From Formivibrio citricus (GTDB lineage Bacteria > Pseudomonadota > Gammaproteobacteria > Burkholderiales > Chitinibacteraceae): a stretch of DNA of 64,000 bases. A program made the translations under genes and the position numbers. The notes below the pieces were generated by a model. The model was not told the origin of the DNA and ran no database searches. It worked only from the letters and a program-made list of their open reading frames with translations. The stretch lies in NCBI RefSeq assembly GCF_900115065.1, contig NZ_FOVE01000017.1:20709-84708 (forward strand), read 5' to 3'. Below are positions 27,790-37,414 of this stretch, one piece after another (the stretch's first letter is position 1; every line of letters starts with the position of its first letter).

Positions 27790-29784
27790 ATGGCAAATTT
27801 GATCTATGGGGTCTGGGACGGCAAGGTACACGATTACCGTCAGACCCAAGCTGGTGAACAGGAAGCGCTGGTGGCGGGCCTGGAGGGCTTTGCTCCGGAC
27901 AACGCGACGAAGGCGTTCATCGCCGACCGCGGTTTCCTGATTTTTGATCGTGACACGAACCTGGTTGAAGCCTTCAGCCAGTACATGGCGCAAGCCGCCA
28001 AGGAATCCTGCGGCCGTTGCACGCCGTGCCGCGTGGGCACTCAACGCATGCGCGACCTGCTGGCAGCCTATGCCAATGGTACCGCCAGGGAAGCCTGCCT
28101 GAACGATTTGGCCGTACTGGCCGAGCAAACCACCAGCTCCTCGCTGTGCGGTCTGGGGCAATCCTGCGCCAAGAGTCTGGGCGACGCGCTGAAGCACTTC
28201 CGCGACGAATTCAAGGCCGGCGCCGGCACCGCCGAACAGCACAGCTTCGTCTACACCACCGCACCGTGCGTTGAAGCCTGCCCGTCCAAGATCGACGTAC
28301 CCAAGTACATCGACGGCGTCAAGGGTGGCAAGTTCGACTACGCGCTCGGCGTCGTCATGGACAAGTACTCCATGGCTGCGTCCTGCGGTCGTGTCTGCGT
28401 GCGTCTGTGCGAAGCTGCATGCCGTCGTACCCAAGCTGAAGGCTCCGCCGTCGGCATCCGCATGCTCAAGCGCTATGCCGCCGACCAGGCGTTGCTCAAC
28501 AACCGCTTGCACCTCAAGAAGAGCCTGGTGCAACACAAGCAGCGCGTCGCCGTCATCGGCGCCGGCCCGGCCGGCATCACCTGCGCCTACAAGCTGCTGC
28601 AAGCCGGCATTCAAGTCGACGTGTACGACATGCACAAAGCCTCCGGCGGCATGGCCTCGGTTGGCATTCCCAGCTATCGCTTGCCCAAGGACGTGCTCAA
28701 GGCCGAAACCGAAGACCTGATCCGCGAACAGGGTGGCAACTTCTTCTATGAACAGAAACTTGGCCGTGACTTCACGGTCGATGATCTGTTCGCCAAGGGT
28801 TACGATGCCGTCTTCCTCGGCTACGGCGCCCACAAGGGCTCGCTGCTCGGTGTCAAGAACGAAGACCCGAGCCTCGACGGCTACGATTCCGGCGTCGACT
28901 TCCTGCTCAAGGTCCACAAGCACGTCGAATACGGCGAGCCGTTCGAAGTCAAGGGCGACGTCGTTGTCGTCGGCGGCGGCAACGTGGCCATGGACTGCGT
29001 ACGCTCCGCCAAGCGCATGGGCGCCAAGTCCGTGCACCTGATCTATCGTCGCACCATCGACGACATGCCGGCCGACCACGAAGAAATCGTTGCCTCCGAG
29101 CACGAAGGCATCATCTTCCACTGTCTGACCAACCCGTCGAGCCTCGTTGTCGAAAACGGCAAGGTGGTCGGTGTGGAATTGCTGGAAATGCGCCAGACCG
29201 AAAAGGACGCCAAGGGCCGCCGCAACGTCGAAGCCGTACCGGGCTCCGAGCATGTGCTCAAGTGCGATCTGGTGATTGCCGCCATCGGTCAGGTGGTTGA
29301 ACAGGACACCCTCAAGGCCGAAGAAGGCATCGAGCGCGACCGCTGGCACTGCATCACCGTCAACCCGGACACGCTGGAAACCTCGCGCAAGGGCGTATTC
29401 GCCGGCGGCGACTGCGTACTGGGCCCGTTGACGCTGGTCAACGCCCTGGATCATGGCGAGCGCGCCGCTTATGCGATCCGCGACTACCTGCTGGACGGCT
29501 CGGCCCACATCACGCCGCAACGCCGCATGCAGAACCTGCTGGCCAAGAACAAGCTGTTCTCCGGCGAATGCCTGCAGACCCAGCCGGTTCGCAAGGAACG
29601 CGCCCGCGTGCCTGAGCTCGATGCCATCGAGCGGATCAAGACGTTTGACGAAGTGGATGGCGTGATTTCGAAGGAAGTCGCTTACGAAGAAGCCACGCGC
29701 TGCCTGCGCTGCTACCGCCTCTATTCGGTCGTCACCGAAAAGTCGCTCAAGCCGGGCCAAAAAACATCCACCATTGCAGGGTAA
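27790..29784 (+). CDS. NuoF-tail/GltD fusion flavoprotein, hydrogenase electron partner
   Basis: 664 residues. Residues about 55-135 match the C-terminal 4Fe-4S domain of NuoF/HoxF (ESCGRCTPCRVGT with Cys74, 77, 80, and Cys120). Next comes a GltD/dihydropyrimidine-dehydrogenase-type iron-sulphur domain (CVEACP at 160-165; Cys199, 203, 207, 211), an FAD-binding GAGPAG (257-262) and an NAD(P)-binding GGGNVAMD (395-402). The true NuoF FMN domain is missing. RCLRC near the C-terminus may bind more metal. HydA starts six bases later, so this is the likely NAD(P)H-linked partner, as in gltD-linked (HydDB group A2) [FeFe] hydrogenases. Electron direction is not known. Confidence 0.82.
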   Translation: MANLIYGVWDGKVHDYRQTQAGEQEALVAGLEGFAPDNATKAFIADRGFLIFDRDTNLVEAFSQYMAQAAKESCGRCTPCRVGTQRMRDLLAAYANGTAREACLNDLAVLAEQTTSSSLCGLGQSCAKSLGDALKHFRDEFKAGAGTAEQHSFVYTTAPCVEACPSKIDVPKYIDGVKGGKFDYALGVVMDKYSMAASCGRVCVRLCEAACRRTQAEGSAVGIRMLKRYAADQALLNNRLHLKKSLVQHKQRVAVIGAGPAGITCAYKLLQAGIQVDVYDMHKASGGMASVGIPSYRLPKDVLKAETEDLIREQGGNFFYEQKLGRDFTVDDLFAKGYDAVFLGYGAHKGSLLGVKNEDPSLDGYDSGVDFLLKVHKHVEYGEPFEVKGDVVVVGGGNVAMDCVRSAKRMGAKSVHLIYRRTIDDMPADHEEIVASEHEGIIFHCLTNPSSLVVENGKVVGVELLEMRQTEKDAKGRRNVEAVPGSEHVLKCDLVIAAIGQVVEQDTLKAEEGIERDRWHCITVNPDTLETSRKGVFAGGDCVLGPLTLVNALDHGERAAYAIRDYLLDGSAHITPQRRMQNLLAKNKLFSGECLQTQPVRKERARVPELDAIERIKTFDEVDGVISKEVAYEEATRCLRCYRLYSVVTEKSLKPGQKTSTIAG

Positions 29785-29790
29785 AAGTCC

Positions 29791-31593
29791 ATGAAAGCCT
29801 ATATCAACGGTAAAGAGCTCGCATTCGAGCCCAATGAAACCATCCTCGATGTGGCCCGGAAAAACGGGGTATACATCCCCACGCTCTGCGAGCTGCACGA
29901 CATCGACCATGCACCGGGCACCTGCCGTGTATGTCTGGTCGAAGTCCAGCAGGGCGATTCCACCGAGCCGCAGTACGTCACGGCCTGCGACACCCCCATG
30001 GCGGATGGCTTGAAAGTACAGACCCGCACCCCGCAAGTGATGGAGATGCGCCGGCTGCAGATGGAAATGACCATGGCGGATCACCATCAGGATTGCGCTT
30101 CCTGCCCGCGCGTGGGGAATTGCGAACTGCTGCCGGTCGCCAATTCGGTCGGCCTCAAGCAGGTTCGCTTCCACTACACGCAAGGCTGGGAAGACCTGGA
30201 GCCGGATCACGGCAAGCAGCCGATCGTGTATGACCGCAGCCGCTGTATCCGCTGCCAGCGCTGCGTGGCCGTCTGCCGCAAGGTGCAGAACGTCGATGCA
30301 CTGGAAATGACCGGCTGGGGCAGCACCGCGGGCGTACGCCTCAAGGGCGGTTCAGTCGATGCTTCTCCCTGTATCACTTGCGGCCAATGCGTCATGGTGT
30401 GCCCGACAGGTGCGCTGGCAGAACGCGATCAGACTGACGAGGTCTTGAACTTCCTGGCCGATCCGGAAATCACCACGGTATTCCAGATGGCGCCGGCGGT
30501 GCGTGTTGGCTTCGGCGAAGAATTCGGCATGCCGACCGGCACCAACGTCGAAGGCCAGATCATTGCCGCGCTGCGCAAGATCGGTGCCGACATCATTCTC
30601 GATACCAACTTCGCTGCTGACGTGGTCATCATGGAAGAGGGTACCGAGTTGCTGGGGCACCTGAAGGAGAAGAAGCGTCCGACCTTCACCTCCTGCTGCC
30701 CGGCCTGGATCAACTTCGCCGAGAAGCACTACCCGGAAATCCTGCCGATGCTGTCGTCGACCCGTTCGCCGCAAGCCGTGCTGGGATCGCTGGCCAAGAC
30801 CTACCTGGCGGAAAAGCGCAACATTGATCCGAAGAAGATGCGCGTGGTCTCGATCATGCCGTGTACCGCCAAGAAAGAAGAGGCCGCGCGTCCGGTTCTC
30901 GGCAAGAACGGCGTGCCGGATGTCGACGTCGTGCTGACGGTACGTGAATTCGCTCGCCTGCTGCGCCGCGAGGGTATCGACCTCAAGGAAATCCAGCCTT
31001 CGGCTTACGACGATCCGCACATGAGCGAGTATACGGGCGCTGGCGCCATCTTCGGCACCACCGGTGGCGTGATGGAAGCGGCTGCCCGTACCCTGTACTA
31101 CGTGATCAACGGCAAGGAGCTGGAGCACGTCGAAATTTCGCAGTTGCGCGGTTTCGACAATGTGCGCACGGCCAACATCAACCTGGGCGGCGAGTTCGGC
31201 GAGATCAAGGTAGCTTTGTGTCATGGTCTCAAGGGCACGCGGGATATCGTCGAAGCCGTGAAGGCCGGCAAGGTGGATTTCGACTTCATCGAAGTCATGG
31301 CCTGCCCGGGCGGTTGCGTCGATGGCGGCGGTACGCTGCGTTCCAAGAAGGCCTACATCCCGCTGGCGATGAAGCGTCGTGAAACGCTCTTCAACGTGGA
31401 CCGTCAGACCAAGGCCCGCCAGTCGCACAACAACACGCAAGTGCAGAAGTTGTACGCCGACTATCTGGAGGCACCGTACTCCCACAAGTCGCACGATCTG
31501 CTGCACACCGAGTACTGCTCGCGTCCGTTCGGTGTTCCGGCGGACATGGAGCAGGCCTGGCACGAGTTGCATGAGCAGGGCGGAGACAAGTAG
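29791..31593 (+). CDS. hydA: [FeFe] hydrogenase catalytic subunit
   Basis: 600 residues. Cluster sites in order: [2Fe-2S] Cys33, 45, 48, 66; His-ligated cluster His98 or His99 with Cys102, 105, 111; two [4Fe-4S] ferredoxin clusters Cys152/155/158/162/204 and Cys194/197/200 by the usual cross-pattern; then the H-cluster motifs TSCCPAW (300-306), MPCTAKKEE (356-364) and EVMACPGGCVDGGG (501-514). All H-cluster cysteines (302, 358, 505, 509) are present, so it should be active. It reduces protons to H2 or oxidises H2. The partner flavoprotein lies six bases upstream; maturases follow. No signal peptide, so cytoplasmic. Confidence 0.95.
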   Translation: MKAYINGKELAFEPNETILDVARKNGVYIPTLCELHDIDHAPGTCRVCLVEVQQGDSTEPQYVTACDTPMADGLKVQTRTPQVMEMRRLQMEMTMADHHQDCASCPRVGNCELLPVANSVGLKQVRFHYTQGWEDLEPDHGKQPIVYDRSRCIRCQRCVAVCRKVQNVDALEMTGWGSTAGVRLKGGSVDASPCITCGQCVMVCPTGALAERDQTDEVLNFLADPEITTVFQMAPAVRVGFGEEFGMPTGTNVEGQIIAALRKIGADIILDTNFAADVVIMEEGTELLGHLKEKKRPTFTSCCPAWINFAEKHYPEILPMLSSTRSPQAVLGSLAKTYLAEKRNIDPKKMRVVSIMPCTAKKEEAARPVLGKNGVPDVDVVLTVREFARLLRREGIDLKEIQPSAYDDPHMSEYTGAGAIFGTTGGVMEAAARTLYYVINGKELEHVEISQLRGFDNVRTANINLGGEFGEIKVALCHGLKGTRDIVEAVKAGKVDFDFIEVMACPGGCVDGGGTLRSKKAYIPLAMKRRETLFNVDRQTKARQSHNNTQVQKLYADYLEAPYSHKSHDLLHTEYCSRPFGVPADMEQAWHELHEQGGDK

Positions 31594-31604
31594 TAGCTTT
31601 CTGG

Positions 31605-31625
31605 ACAGCCCGGATTCCGGGCTGT
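31605..31625 (+). other. Hairpin between hydA and hydG
   Basis: 9-bp perfect stem ACAGCCCGG/CCGGGCTGT with loop ATT, 11 bases after the hydA stop and without a T run. It may protect the hydA mRNA end or lower readthrough into the maturation genes. Confidence 0.45.
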
Positions 31626-31791
31626 ATCCGGATCCCCCTCGCTCATGGGGCGGGGGAAAATGATGCTCCGGGCCGTGTCAAAAGGGTGTGTTATCCTCGC
31701 GGCATGGCCCGAAGTGTCTTGATCAGCTTGCGGCAAGTACTCGAATGGGACAGTAAACATGAGAGACATTGCCATGGAATGGAGCACGAAA

Positions 31792-33189
31792 ATGACGGAT
31801 TACCAAGTAAATGACTGGCTGGTGGCGGCTGAAGTTGAGAATGTGCTTCATTCCGCCTCGGATGATGAAGGCAGGATTCGCGAAATCCTGCAAAAATCAC
31901 GCGAGCTGAAAGGCTTGAACATGGAGGAAGTGGCGACCCTGTGCCATATCTCCTCGCCAGAATTGACCGAAGCGTTGTTCGATACGGCGCGCTACGTCAA
32001 GGAGCAGATCTACGGCCACCGCATGGTGCTGTTTGCTCCGCTGTATATTTCCAATGTCTGCGGCAACGAGTGCAGTTATTGCGCTTTCAGCAGCTCCAAC
32101 AAGAGCCTGAAGCGGACTGCGCTTGATATGGAAGCCATCAAGCGCGATACCTCCGAATTGATCGAGCAGGGCCATAAACGTCTGCTGATGGTGGCCGGCG
32201 AAGGCTATGCCGCTTCGCGCGGCGGCTTCCAGTATGTTCTTGATGCGATTGCTTCGATCTATGAAGTGACTGAAAAGGTCGGCAATATCCGTCGCGTCAA
32301 CGTCAACCTTGCTCCGTTGCACGTTGACGAATTCCGCCTGCTCAAGGAAGCCGGCATCGGGACGTTCCAGTTGTTCCAGGAAACCTATCATCGCGACACC
32401 TATGCGTCTGTCCACCTCAGCGGCAAGAAGCGTGATTTCGACTGGCGCGCCTCGGCATTGGATCGCGCCATGGAAGCTGGCATTGACGATGTCGGCATGG
32501 GTATCCTGTTTGGCCTGCACGACTGGCGTTTTGAAATTCTGAGCCTGATGCAGCACATCAGGCATCTGGAAGACAAATTCGGCGTGGGCTGCCACACCAT
32601 CAGCGTGCCGCGCATGGAGCCTGCCGATGGTTCGGCCTACTCGCTTGCGCCGTCCGCGCCGGTGTCGGACGACGATTTCAAGAAAATCATCGCCATCCTG
32701 CGCTTGGCCGTGCCGTATACCGGCATCATCCTCTCGACGCGCGAATCCGCCGCGATCCGCCGCGAATGCTACGCCTTGGGCGTCTCGCAAATTTCCGCGG
32801 GCAGCCGTACCAATCCGGGCGGCTACAGCGAAGGCGAAACGGAGGCAGGCCAGTTCCAGTTGGGCGATCACCGCTCGCTGGAAGAAGTCGTCGCCGAACT
32901 CGCGAGCATGGGCTTCATTCCCTCGTTCTGCACCGCCTGCTACCGACTGGGCCGTACCGGTCAGGACTTCATGGATCTGGCCAAGCCTGGCCTGATCAAG
33001 CTGAAGTGCGACCCGAACGCCGTGACCACGTTCCAGGAATACCTGCTCGATTTTGCGTCCGACACCGCGCGCGCAACCGGCGAACAGGCTATCAACAAGG
33101 AACTGGACTGCATGGGCGAGAAGGCGCGCAAGTCTTCGGAGAAGATGCTGATCAAGATTCGCTCCGGCAAGCGGGACGTGTTCTGCTGA
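31792..33189 (+). CDS. hydG: [FeFe] hydrogenase maturase HydG (tyrosine lyase)
   Basis: 465 residues. The ATG at 31792 has GGAG seven bases upstream; earlier in-frame ATGs lack an RBS. Radical-SAM cluster Cys90-x3-Cys94-x2-Cys97 (CGNECSYC) and the HydG-specific C-terminal cluster Cys380-x2-Cys383-x22-Cys406. It splits tyrosine to p-cresol, CO and cyanide and delivers an Fe(CO)2CN synthon for the H-cluster. It is the first gene of the maturation run hydG-aspA-hydF-hydE. Confidence 0.95.
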   Translation: MTDYQVNDWLVAAEVENVLHSASDDEGRIREILQKSRELKGLNMEEVATLCHISSPELTEALFDTARYVKEQIYGHRMVLFAPLYISNVCGNECSYCAFSSSNKSLKRTALDMEAIKRDTSELIEQGHKRLLMVAGEGYAASRGGFQYVLDAIASIYEVTEKVGNIRRVNVNLAPLHVDEFRLLKEAGIGTFQLFQETYHRDTYASVHLSGKKRDFDWRASALDRAMEAGIDDVGMGILFGLHDWRFEILSLMQHIRHLEDKFGVGCHTISVPRMEPADGSAYSLAPSAPVSDDDFKKIIAILRLAVPYTGIILSTRESAAIRRECYALGVSQISAGSRTNPGGYSEGETEAGQFQLGDHRSLEEVVAELASMGFIPSFCTACYRLGRTGQDFMDLAKPGLIKLKCDPNAVTTFQEYLLDFASDTARATGEQAINKELDCMGEKARKSSEKMLIKIRSGKRDVFC

Positions 33190-33197
33190 TTCCACCC

Positions 33198-33282
33198 CCG
33201 GATCATCTGTGACTGTGTCGACTTCGCCTTGCCGTACTACTTGTACTGTCTGCGGCTCGTCTTCGTGTCACAAATGATCCGG
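33198..33282. repeat. Long hairpin element with GTAC core
   Basis: Arms CCGGATCATCTGTGAC (33198-33213) and GTCACAAATGATCCGG (33267-33282) pair at 15 of 16 positions. The centre has GTACTACTTGTAC (33234-33246), related to the core of the element at 1105-1246. It begins eight bases after the hydG stop, between hydG and aspA. Confidence 0.6.
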
Positions 33283-33317
33283 ACGTGGAATGGCGTGAAG
33301 GATGACGGAGCAAAACA

Positions 33318-34736
<1,419 letters not shown>

Positions 34737-34738
34737 AC

Positions 34739-35980
34739 ATGCTGGATACGCCCAAGGGCTTGCGGCTGCACATCGGTATCTTCGGGCGCCGCAATAGCGG
34801 CAAATCGACGCTGATGAATGCGCTGATCGGCCAATCGGTGTCGATCGTTTCCGACCAGCCCGGAACCACCACCGACCCGGTGGAAAAAACGTTTGAACTC
34901 TCGCCGCTCGGCGCGGTGGTGTTTATCGATACGGCGGGCCTCGACGACGAGGGCGTGCTCGGCGAGATGCGCGTAAAGAAGACCCGCGAAGTGCTGGAGC
35001 GCGTGGACCTTGGCATCGTGGTCGTCGGAGCGGAGGGGCTGGGATCGTTTGAAACGGACCTGATCGCCACGCTGCGCGAAAAAGGCACGCCGTTTGTCGT
35101 CGTGTTCAACAAATCCGATCTCGTCACGCCTGCTCCCGATGCGGTGCAGGCGTTCAAGCGCGACGGGCTGGAGGTGGTCACGATCTCGGCGGCGCAACTG
35201 TCGGGCATCGGCGCGGTCAAGGAGGCGCTGTTCCGCCAGGCACCGGAAGGCGGAATCGAAGACGCACGCCTGATCGGCGACCTGATCGGCCCCGGCGACA
35301 TGGTGGTGCTGGTGGTGCCGATCGACCTCGGCGCGCCCAAGGGCCGACTGATCCTGCCCCAAGTGCAGACCATGCGCGACATCCTCGACAGCGATGCCGT
35401 GAGCATGATCGTCAAGGAGCGCGAGCTTTCCAACGCGCTTGAGCAACTGAAAAACAAACCCAAACTCGTGGTCTGCGATTCGCAGGTAGTGCTCAAGGTA
35501 GCTGCCGATACGCCGCCCGACGTGCGCATGACGACGTTCTCGATCCTGATGTCGCGTTTCAAGGGCGACATGCTCAAGCTCGCCGAAGGGGCAGGGGCCA
35601 TTTCGCGTCTGCAACCGGGCGACCGGGTTCTGATCGCCGAAACCTGCTCGCACCATTCGCTGGCCGACGACATCGGGCGCGTGAAGATTCCGCGCTGGTT
35701 GCGCCAGTTCGCCGGCGGCAATCTGGAAGTCGACGTGCGCGCCGGCAAGGATTTCCCGGAAGACCTGACGCCGTATGCGCTGGTCGTCCAGTGCGGCGGT
35801 TGCACCGCCACGCGCAAGCAGATGCTGGTTCGCCAGTATCGCGCCGAACGCCAGGGCGTGCCGATGACCAATTACGGCATGGCCATTTCCGTTGTCCAGG
35901 GCGTGCTCGACCGCACGCTCGAATGTTTCCCCGCAGCGCAGCAAGCCTATCGCCGCGCCGCGGCAGGAGAGAAAGCATGA
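34739..35980 (+). CDS. hydF: [FeFe] hydrogenase maturation GTPase HydF
   Basis: 413 residues. N-terminal GTPase with P-loop GRRNSGKS (16-23), the G2 region PGTTTDPVEK, DTAG and NKSD; middle dimerisation domain; C-terminal cluster-binding Cys303-x-His305 with Cys352-x2-Cys355. It is the scaffold on which the 2Fe subcluster is assembled before transfer to HydA. The ATG at 34739 lies two bases after the aspA stop. Its own stop overlaps the hydE start (ATGA), so the two are translationally coupled. Confidence 0.95.
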   Translation: MLDTPKGLRLHIGIFGRRNSGKSTLMNALIGQSVSIVSDQPGTTTDPVEKTFELSPLGAVVFIDTAGLDDEGVLGEMRVKKTREVLERVDLGIVVVGAEGLGSFETDLIATLREKGTPFVVVFNKSDLVTPAPDAVQAFKRDGLEVVTISAAQLSGIGAVKEALFRQAPEGGIEDARLIGDLIGPGDMVVLVVPIDLGAPKGRLILPQVQTMRDILDSDAVSMIVKERELSNALEQLKNKPKLVVCDSQVVLKVAADTPPDVRMTTFSILMSRFKGDMLKLAEGAGAISRLQPGDRVLIAETCSHHSLADDIGRVKIPRWLRQFAGGNLEVDVRAGKDFPEDLTPYALVVQCGGCTATRKQMLVRQYRAERQGVPMTNYGMAISVVQGVLDRTLECFPAAQQAYRRAAAGEKA

Positions 35981-37149
35981 CCACCCAGGCAGTGAAAATC
36001 GAGTGGATGAAATCGCCAAAACGGCAGAACGAATCTGTGGCGCTGAGCGCCAACGCGCAGGAACTCGCGGACCGACTGGCGAAGGAAATACCCGACCGCG
36101 CCATGCTGCACCGGATTCTGGCCACGACCGAGGCCGAGGAGCTTGAAGTGATCCGCGCCGCTGCTGAGCGGACGCTGCTCGAACATTGCGGCGACACGGT
36201 GCGCCTGCGCGGCCTGATCGAGTTCTCCAACCGTTGCGTATCCGATTGCTACTACTGCGGTATCCGCCGCAGCAATCGTGCGGTGGACCGGTACACGCTG
36301 GAACTCGACGAGATTGTTGAAACGGCCAAGTGGTGCGGGCAGAAAGGTTACGGTTCGGTGGTGCTGCAATCGGGTGAGCGCCGCGATGCCAAGTTCACCA
36401 AGCTGGTGACGGAGGCAATCAAGGCGATCAAGCAGGAAACCCGTACGGCCGAGTTGCCCGATGGCGTGGGCATGACGCTGTGCTTGGGCGAGCAATCGCC
36501 CGAAACCTATGCCGAATGGTACGAGGCGGGCGCTCATCGCTATCTGCTGCGCATGGAAAGCTCCTCCCCGGCACTGTTCGCCGCGCTGCATCCCGCCGAG
36601 CAGAGCCATGCCGCGCGCGTGGCCTGTCTGAAAAGCCTGAAGGAGCTGGGCTACCAGGTGGGAACCGGGGTCATGATCGGTTTGCCGGGCCAGACGCTCG
36701 ACGATCTGGTGAATGATGTGCTGTTTTTCCGCGACTTGGGCGTGGACATGATCGGCATGGGGCCGTACATCCCCCACGAGCAAGCCTTGCTGCCGGGCAA
36801 TCCGGCGTTCCCGGATACCGAAACCCGCATGCAGCTCGCGCTCAAGATGATTGCCGCGACCCGCCTGCTGCTGCGCGATGTCAACATCGCCGCCACCACG
36901 GCCTTGCAAGCCTTGCAGGAAGACGGGCGCGAACAGGGTTTGCGTTTCGGTGCCAACGTGATCATGCCGCAGGTCACGCCGCCGCGCGTGCGCCGCATGT
37001 ACACACTCTACGACGGTAAGCCATGCCTCGACGACAACGCCGAACAGTGCGCGACCTGCCTGGAGGGGCGGATTCATTCGGTCGGTCGACGGGTGTTGCG
37101 CAACCAGTGGGGAGATTCCGCTCATTATTTCAAGCGCCAAGCTGGCTGA
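35977..37149 (+). CDS. hydE: [FeFe] hydrogenase maturase HydE (radical SAM)
   Basis: 390 residues from the ATG at 35977, overlapping the hydF stop by four bases. Radical-SAM Cys87-x3-Cys91-x2-Cys94 (CVSDCYYC), LQSGERRD and MESSSPALFAALHP typical of HydE; a CATC near the C-terminus may hold part of a second cluster. It acts on the Fe(CO)2CN-cysteine synthon from HydG in building the azadithiolate-bridged diiron site. Last gene of the maturation run. Confidence 0.94.
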   Translation: MTTQAVKIEWMKSPKRQNESVALSANAQELADRLAKEIPDRAMLHRILATTEAEELEVIRAAAERTLLEHCGDTVRLRGLIEFSNRCVSDCYYCGIRRSNRAVDRYTLELDEIVETAKWCGQKGYGSVVLQSGERRDAKFTKLVTEAIKAIKQETRTAELPDGVGMTLCLGEQSPETYAEWYEAGAHRYLLRMESSSPALFAALHPAEQSHAARVACLKSLKELGYQVGTGVMIGLPGQTLDDLVNDVLFFRDLGVDMIGMGPYIPHEQALLPGNPAFPDTETRMQLALKMIAATRLLLRDVNIAATTALQALQEDGREQGLRFGANVIMPQVTPPRVRRMYTLYDGKPCLDDNAEQCATCLEGRIHSVGRRVLRNQWGDSAHYFKRQAG

Positions 37150-37192
37150 TCTGGTAGTCAGGCATGCAAACCTGCGTGACTGACTACTGATA

Positions 37193-37222
37193 TTGACAGT
37201 GTAAGTGCAATATTGTTTTAAT
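37193..37222 (+). promoter_or_regulatory. Sigma-70 promoter of the DctBD-like pair
   Basis: Consensus -35 TTGACA (37193-37198), 18-base spacer, -10 TTTAAT (37217-37222). Preceded by a perfect inverted repeat GTAGTCAG/CTGACTAC within 37154-37188 after hydE. The leader holds a CCGGCA/TGCCGG hairpin (37224-37243). Confidence 0.7.
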
Positions 37223-37414
37223 CCGGCAAGATTATCTGCCGGCTCCAAATAATCGCCGTTTCCCCGAATCTGCCTGGTTGCAATATGCGCTTCGAAGGGA
37301 CAACGGCGTTTTTGTTTGTTGATCGCGATCTTGCGTGCTTCGCGAGGAACTATGCCCGCCGCAGACGGTCTTCCGATTTGTTCGGCCGTGTGTTTCAGTT
37401 TTCAGGAGGCGGGA

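Noticed and set aside
27748..30210. An 820-codon open frame antisense to the hydrogenase flavoprotein gene
   Set aside because: It is a by-product of strong codon bias in the true gene; the sense strand has a family match throughout and the antisense product resembles nothing. The same holds for the 645-codon frame antisense to malic enzyme (25697-27634).
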